Below, one piece after another: positions 60,712 through 64,000 of a DNA stretch of 64,000 nucleotides (the first letter of the stretch is position 1; every line of letters begins with the position of its first letter). The stretch spans positions 2,480,001 through 2,544,000 of the forward strand of contig NZ_CP020384.1 of assembly GCF_002073975.1 (NCBI RefSeq). The letters are read 5' to 3'. The notes beneath the pieces were generated by a model. The model was given only the letters and a program-made list of their open reading frames with translations, was not told where the DNA came from and did not search any database. Both the position numbers and the translations under genes were made by a program. Source of the DNA: Rhodovulum sp. MB263. Its GTDB lineage: Bacteria > Pseudomonadota > Alphaproteobacteria > Rhodobacterales > Rhodobacteraceae.

Positions 60712-61500
60712 CTAGCGGTCCGGCCCCCGGTCGAGCAGATCGTCCGGGACCAGCCCGGCCAGCCAGGCCCGGGCCGCATCGACCGTCTCGACATAGGCCT
60801 CGACCTGGCCCTCGAGCGCGGGGCTCAGCCCGGCAATGGCCGGCGCCTTGAGATAGGCAGAAAGTGCTGCCGCCGCGACCAGAACCGCGACAAGGAAGCC
60901 CGCCACGAAGGCACCGCCCCAACCGCTGCGGGATGCGGCCGCGGGCGGGATGCTTTCGGCGCCGCGATCGGTGCTGGCCGAAAGCGTCGAGGTGATCTTC
61001 TCGATATCGGGCAGCAGGTCGCGCCGCCGGGCCGGCAACGGCTCGGCCGGGGCGGCCTCCGGGTCGGCCTCCGGTTCGGACCGCGGCGACGGCGCTGCCT
61101 CGGGGGCACTGCCCCGACCCGAACGCGGCGGGCTGACAAGCCCCAGATCGGCCTGTTCCGAAAAGGTCTCGGCGGTCGCCTCTTCCTCGCGGGCGCGCTG
61201 CTCGCGCTCGGCCTCCTCGCGCAGGATGTTCAGCACGTCCTCGTCGAGCCCGCGGCGCGGCGGCGCATCTGTGCCCTGCCCGGTCGGGGGCACCGCACCG
61301 GCGCCATCCGACGCGGTCTCCGGCGGCACCGGCGCGCGCGGCACCGCGAAGCCCGCCAGCGGGTCCTGCGGCGCGGCACCGGCCGGGTCCTGGAACCATA
61401 TGTGGTTACAGTTCGAACACTGGACGTCACGCCCCTCGTCCGGGATCACCGCCTCGTCCACCTCGTATTGGGCGCCGCATTTCGGGCACGTCAATCGCAT
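60712..61500 (-). CDS. Zinc-ribbon (MJ0042-type) single-pass membrane protein
   Basis: A 262-residue protein. The N-terminal MJ0042 finger has two CxxC pairs (LTCPKCGAQYEVDEAVIPDE and VQCSNCNHIWFQ). A long Pro/Ala/Glu-rich disordered part (about 40-190) leads to one membrane segment (GAFVAGFLVAVLVAAAALSA, about 195-217) and a short tail. A zinc finger plus membrane anchor next to ftsE/ftsX is common in alphaproteobacteria. Function unknown. Divergent from ftsE. Confidence 0.85.
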   Translation of the reverse strand: MRLTCPKCGAQYEVDEAVIPDEGRDVQCSNCNHIWFQDPAGAAPQDPLAGFAVPRAPVPPETASDGAGAVPPTGQGTDAPPRRGLDEDVLNILREEAEREQRAREEEATAETFSEQADLGLVSPPRSGRGSAPEAAPSPRSEPEADPEAAPAEPLPARRRDLLPDIEKITSTLSASTDRGAESIPPAAASRSGWGGAFVAGFLVAVLVAAAALSAYLKAPAIAGLSPALEGQVEAYVETVDAARAWLAGLVPDDLLDRGPDR

Positions 61501-61675
61501 TCCGCTCTACCCCCCGGGGCGTATCGGCCCGCCGGACCTGCCTGCCATATCCGCGCCATGTTGTATCACCGGCTGCGGAAATTCAAAGCCTTTGCGGTCG
61601 GTGCGATTGCAACCCGCGCGGACGTGGGCAATACCATGGGCGAACGGACCCGGACCCCGGCCGACGGAGCGGACC

Positions 61676-62353
61676 TTGATTGAGCTCGAAAACGTCTCGC
61701 ACAGCTATGGCGGCAGCGAGCTTCTGTGCGACATGTCGCTGAGGCTGGCGCCGGCCTCGTTTCATTTCCTGACCGGCCCCTCGGGGGCGGGCAAGACCAC
61801 GTTCCTCAAGATCTGCTATGCCGAACTGCATCCCAGCCATGGCACGATGCGCCTGTTCGGCGCCGATCTCGCGGGGCTCGACCGCGACGGGGTCGCGCGG
61901 ATGCGGCGCCGGATCGGCGTGGTGCATCAGGATTGCCGCTTCCTAGACCACCTGCCGCTCGCCGAGAATATCACCCTGCCGCTGCTGGCCTCGGGCCGCG
62001 ATATCGCGGCCGAAGAGCGCAACCTCGCGGAACTCATGAACTGGGTCGGGCTGAAGGCGCAGGCCGGGGCGCTGCCGCCGCAGCTTTCGGGCGGCGAGCG
62101 CCAGCGCGCGGCGCTGGCCCGGGCGGTGATCCTGTCGCCCGACGTGATCCTGGCCGACGAACCCACCGGCAATGTCGACTGGGAGATGTCGCTGCGTATC
62201 CTGCAACTGTTGATCGAGCTGAACCGGATGGGCAAGACGATCCTGATCGCGACCCATGACCTGAACCTGATCCGGGCCGCCAAGACCCAGGTCGCGGCGC
62301 GCGTGCTGCGCATCAAGGACCGGCGGCTGCAGCTCGCGGGGGCGGATCTGTGA
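61676..62353 (+). CDS. ftsE: Cell division ATP-binding protein FtsE
   Basis: A 225-residue ABC ATPase: Walker A LTGPSGAGKTTFLKICYAEL, the signature LSGGERQRAALARAV, Walker B VILADEPTGNVDWEMS and the H-loop ATHDLNLI. FtsE with FtsX controls periplasmic murein hydrolases at the septum. The start is TTG 61676 (LIELENVSHSYGG), with GGAG 6 bases upstream; no ATG lies nearby, and the frame's upstream part is antisense to the zinc-ribbon gene. The stop overlaps ftsX (GTGA). Confidence 0.93.
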   Translation: MIELENVSHSYGGSELLCDMSLRLAPASFHFLTGPSGAGKTTFLKICYAELHPSHGTMRLFGADLAGLDRDGVARMRRRIGVVHQDCRFLDHLPLAENITLPLLASGRDIAAEERNLAELMNWVGLKAQAGALPPQLSGGERQRAALARAVILSPDVILADEPTGNVDWEMSLRILQLLIELNRMGKTILIATHDLNLIRAAKTQVAARVLRIKDRRLQLAGADL

Positions 62354-63273
62354 GGCCGCTGCTGGCGGCCCTGAGGCGGCGCGTCGTGCTGCTGGCCTCG
62401 GCTCTGAGCTCGGAGCCCGAAGCCAGCCGGGTCGTGCCGCCAACCGGCTTCACCGCCCGGCTCACGCTGTTCACTGCCGCCACCATGACCTTTCTCGCGG
62501 TCTTCGCGCTGGCGCTGAGCATGGCCTCTGGGCGGCTGGCCGACCGCTGGGCGGACGCGCTGGCGCGGACCGCGACGGTGCGGATCTCGGCCCCGCCCGG
62601 GCAGATGGGCACCCAGACCGACGCGGTGCTCGAGATCCTGCGCACGACCCCCGGCATCGCCTCGGCCCGGGCCATGAGCGACATCGAACAGCGGCACTTG
62701 CTGGAGCCCTGGTTCGGCCCCGACCTGCCGGTCGAGACGCTGCCCCTGCCCCGGCTGATCGAGGTGACCGAGACCCGCGCGGGCATCGATGCCGAGGCGC
62801 TGCGCCTCAGGCTTGCGGCCGAGGCGCCGGGGGCGGCCCTCGACGATCACACCCGCTGGCGCCAGCCGCTGGTGCGCGCGGCCGGACGGCTCCGGCTGCT
62901 GGGCTGGACCGCGGCCCTTTTGATCGGGGCCAGCATGGCGGCGATGATCGCGCTGGCCGCCAATGCGGCGCTGGCCGCCAATGCCCAGCTGATCGGCGTG
63001 CTGCGCCTGGTCGGCGCCCGCGACATCTTCATCGCCCGGGCCTTCGTGCGCCGCTTTACCCGGCGGACGCTGGAAGGCGCCGCGCTCGGAACCCTTGCCG
63101 GGATGGGCGCCGTCGCCCTTCTGCCCGGCGACGGACCCGACGGATTTCTGACCGGGCTTGGATTTTCCGGCCCCCAATGGATCGTACCGCTGCTCTTGCC
63201 GGTGCCGGCCGGAGCCATCGGCTTTGCCGCCACCCGCTGGACCGCGATGCGAATGCTCAGAAGGATCACCTGA
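62350..63273 (+). CDS. ftsX: Cell division protein FtsX
   Basis: A 307-residue permease-like partner of FtsE with four membrane segments (LTLFTAATMTFLAVFALALS, LLGWTAALLIGASMAAMIAL, GTLAGMGAVALLPGDGP region, QWIVPLLLPVPAGAIGFAAT) and a periplasmic loop between the first two (about 60-185). GTG start overlaps the ftsE stop. It ends 3 bases before plsC. Confidence 0.92.
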   Translation: MRPLLAALRRRVVLLASALSSEPEASRVVPPTGFTARLTLFTAATMTFLAVFALALSMASGRLADRWADALARTATVRISAPPGQMGTQTDAVLEILRTTPGIASARAMSDIEQRHLLEPWFGPDLPVETLPLPRLIEVTETRAGIDAEALRLRLAAEAPGAALDDHTRWRQPLVRAAGRLRLLGWTAALLIGASMAAMIALAANAALAANAQLIGVLRLVGARDIFIARAFVRRFTRRTLEGAALGTLAGMGAVALLPGDGPDGFLTGLGFSGPQWIVPLLLPVPAGAIGFAATRWTAMRMLRRIT

Positions 63274-63276
63274 CCG

Positions 63277-64000
63277 ATGCGCTCTCCCCTGCAATATCTG
63301 CGCTCGCTGGTCTTCGTCGGCCAGATGTATCTGGCGATGCCGGTCATCGGGCTGCTCTACCTGCCGCTGGCGCTGGCCTCGCCGCGCGGCGCCACATTGG
63401 CGGCTCGGCATTATTGCCACTGGGTGCGCTGGACCGCGCGCTGGATGGTCGGCCTGAAATCCGAGGTGCGCGGCACCCCGCCCGAGGACGAGGTGCTGAT
63501 CGCCGCCAAGCACCAGTCCTTCTTCGACATCATCCTTCTGGTGGGCTCGCTGCCCCGGCCCCGCTTCATCATGAAGAAATCCCTGACCTGGGCGCCGGTC
63601 CTGGGCTGGTACGCGCTGCGGATCGGCTGCGTGCCGGTCGACCGCGGCAAGCGCGGCCAGGCCATCGCTGCGATGAGAAAACAGGTGGCCGAGGGCCGGC
63701 AGGCGCCGGGGCAGCTGATCATCTACCCGCAGGGCACCCGCGTTGCGCCGGGCGTGTCGCGCCCCTACAAGATCGGCGCGGGCGTGCTTTACCAGCAGAT
63801 CGGCCAGCGCTGCATCCCCGCCGCCACCAATGTGGGCGTGTTCTGGCCCCGCACCGGGATCTATCGCAAACCCGGGCTCGCGGTGCTGGAATACCTGCCG
63901 CCGATCGCGCCCGCACAGCCGATCGACGTCTTCATGGCAGAGCTTGAAGAGAGGGTCGAGACCGCCTCGGATAGGCTGATGGCCGAGGCGGGCTTCACGA
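63277..64000 (+). CDS. plsC: 1-acyl-sn-glycerol-3-phosphate acyltransferase (3' end cut by window)
   Basis: At least 241 codons without a stop before the window ends. N-terminal membrane segment (YLAMPVIGLLYLPLALASPR), the acyltransferase H-x4-D motif in AAKHQSFFDIILL, FIMKKSLTWAPVLGW, PVDRGKRGQAIAAM and LIIYPQGTRVAPG (E/P-x-G-T-R block with Q). It makes phosphatidic acid at the inner membrane. Likely co-transcribed with ftsE-ftsX. Confidence 0.93.
   Translation, partial: MRSPLQYLRSLVFVGQMYLAMPVIGLLYLPLALASPRGATLAARHYCHWVRWTARWMVGLKSEVRGTPPEDEVLIAAKHQSFFDIILLVGSLPRPRFIMKKSLTWAPVLGWYALRIGCVPVDRGKRGQAIAAMRKQVAEGRQAPGQLIIYPQGTRVAPGVSRPYKIGAGVLYQQIGQRCIPAATNVGVFWPRTGIYRKPGLAVLEYLPPIAPAQPIDVFMAELEERVETASDRLMAEAGFT

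Noticed and set aside
60365-61399. 344-codon minus-strand frame overlapping the zinc-ribbon gene
   Set aside because: Alternative frame of a real gene plus a gene-free stretch; low-complexity Gly/Arg/Ala.
1-64000. tRNA, rRNA or CRISPR arrays
   Set aside because: No cloverleaf-like conserved TTCGAATC/GGTTCGAATCC blocks, rRNA segments or regularly spaced repeats were noticed; a dedicated scan would be needed to exclude them fully.

Overview
This is a chromosomal segment from a high-GC alphaproteobacterium of the order Rhodobacterales (Rhodobacter/Rhodovulum/Paracoccus-type relatives). The evidence is a full set of gene transfer agent (GTA) structural genes next to cysE, a GcrA cell-cycle regulator, an HvrA-type H-NS protein, a lipoylated E1-beta subunit in the pyruvate dehydrogenase cluster, and the MaoC-Pta/AckA/DUF3141/FabI cluster. 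The genus cannot be fixed by eye. No tRNA, rRNA or CRISPR array was seen.

Layout. 1-5.8 kb: divergent start of a probable peptidylprolyl isomerase, pgk, an FtsB-like septum protein, then pdhA-pdhB-pdhC behind a perfect 16-bp palindrome and closed by a bidirectional terminator. 5.8-6.6 kb: cysE. 6.8-22 kb: a complete Rhodobacter-type GTA cluster on the minus strand (terminase g1/g2 to host-specificity protein g15, then a DUF2793 protein and a small conserved protein). Its leader holds a CtrA-type box, a strong sigma70-like promoter and an intrinsic-terminator-like hairpin before the first gene. Two more structured gaps lie inside the cluster. 22-29.2 kb: a minus-strand operon fabI > DUF3141 > maoC-pta > ackA > CoA-transferase A > B, for acyl-CoA, acetyl-phosphate and acetate interconversion, with two phased direct repeats upstream of fabI. 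29.3-31.3 kb: a divergent pair of LuxR-type proteins, one without a DNA-binding domain, an AT-rich gap with a long inverted repeat, and hvrA. 31.5-35.4 kb: a nucleotide-sugar epimerase and a two-gene exported-protein operon (phosphodiester-glycosidase-like and FGE/SUMF1-like).

36-46.5 kb: housekeeping genes: a sodium/proton antiporter with a cyclic-nucleotide domain, aroQ, ychF, trpA, an ABC-2 permease, gcrA, an AsmA-like protein and rimO. 46.5-48.6 kb: an accessory patch where an IS5-family element with 9-bp target duplications splits a coiled-coil membrane protein gene; the element's own transposase is frameshifted. 48.6-51.2 kb: cutA, two DUF6455-type genes, a small conserved gene, a lytic transglycosylase and ssb. 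51.4-52.6 kb: a decayed IS481-family transposase invaded by three copies of a 46-47-nt palindromic element. 52.7-64 kb: lipA, oxyR, rpmI-rplT, pyk, an N-formylglutamate amidohydrolase-like gene, a DUF1244 gene, a SulP transporter, a zinc-ribbon membrane protein, ftsE-ftsX and plsC (cut by the window end).

The most interesting parts are the regulatory architecture of the GTA cluster (CtrA box, promoter, terminator-like leader and internal hairpins), the LuxR pair with its HTH-less partner, the small palindromic elements in the IS481 relic, and the phased repeats at fabI.
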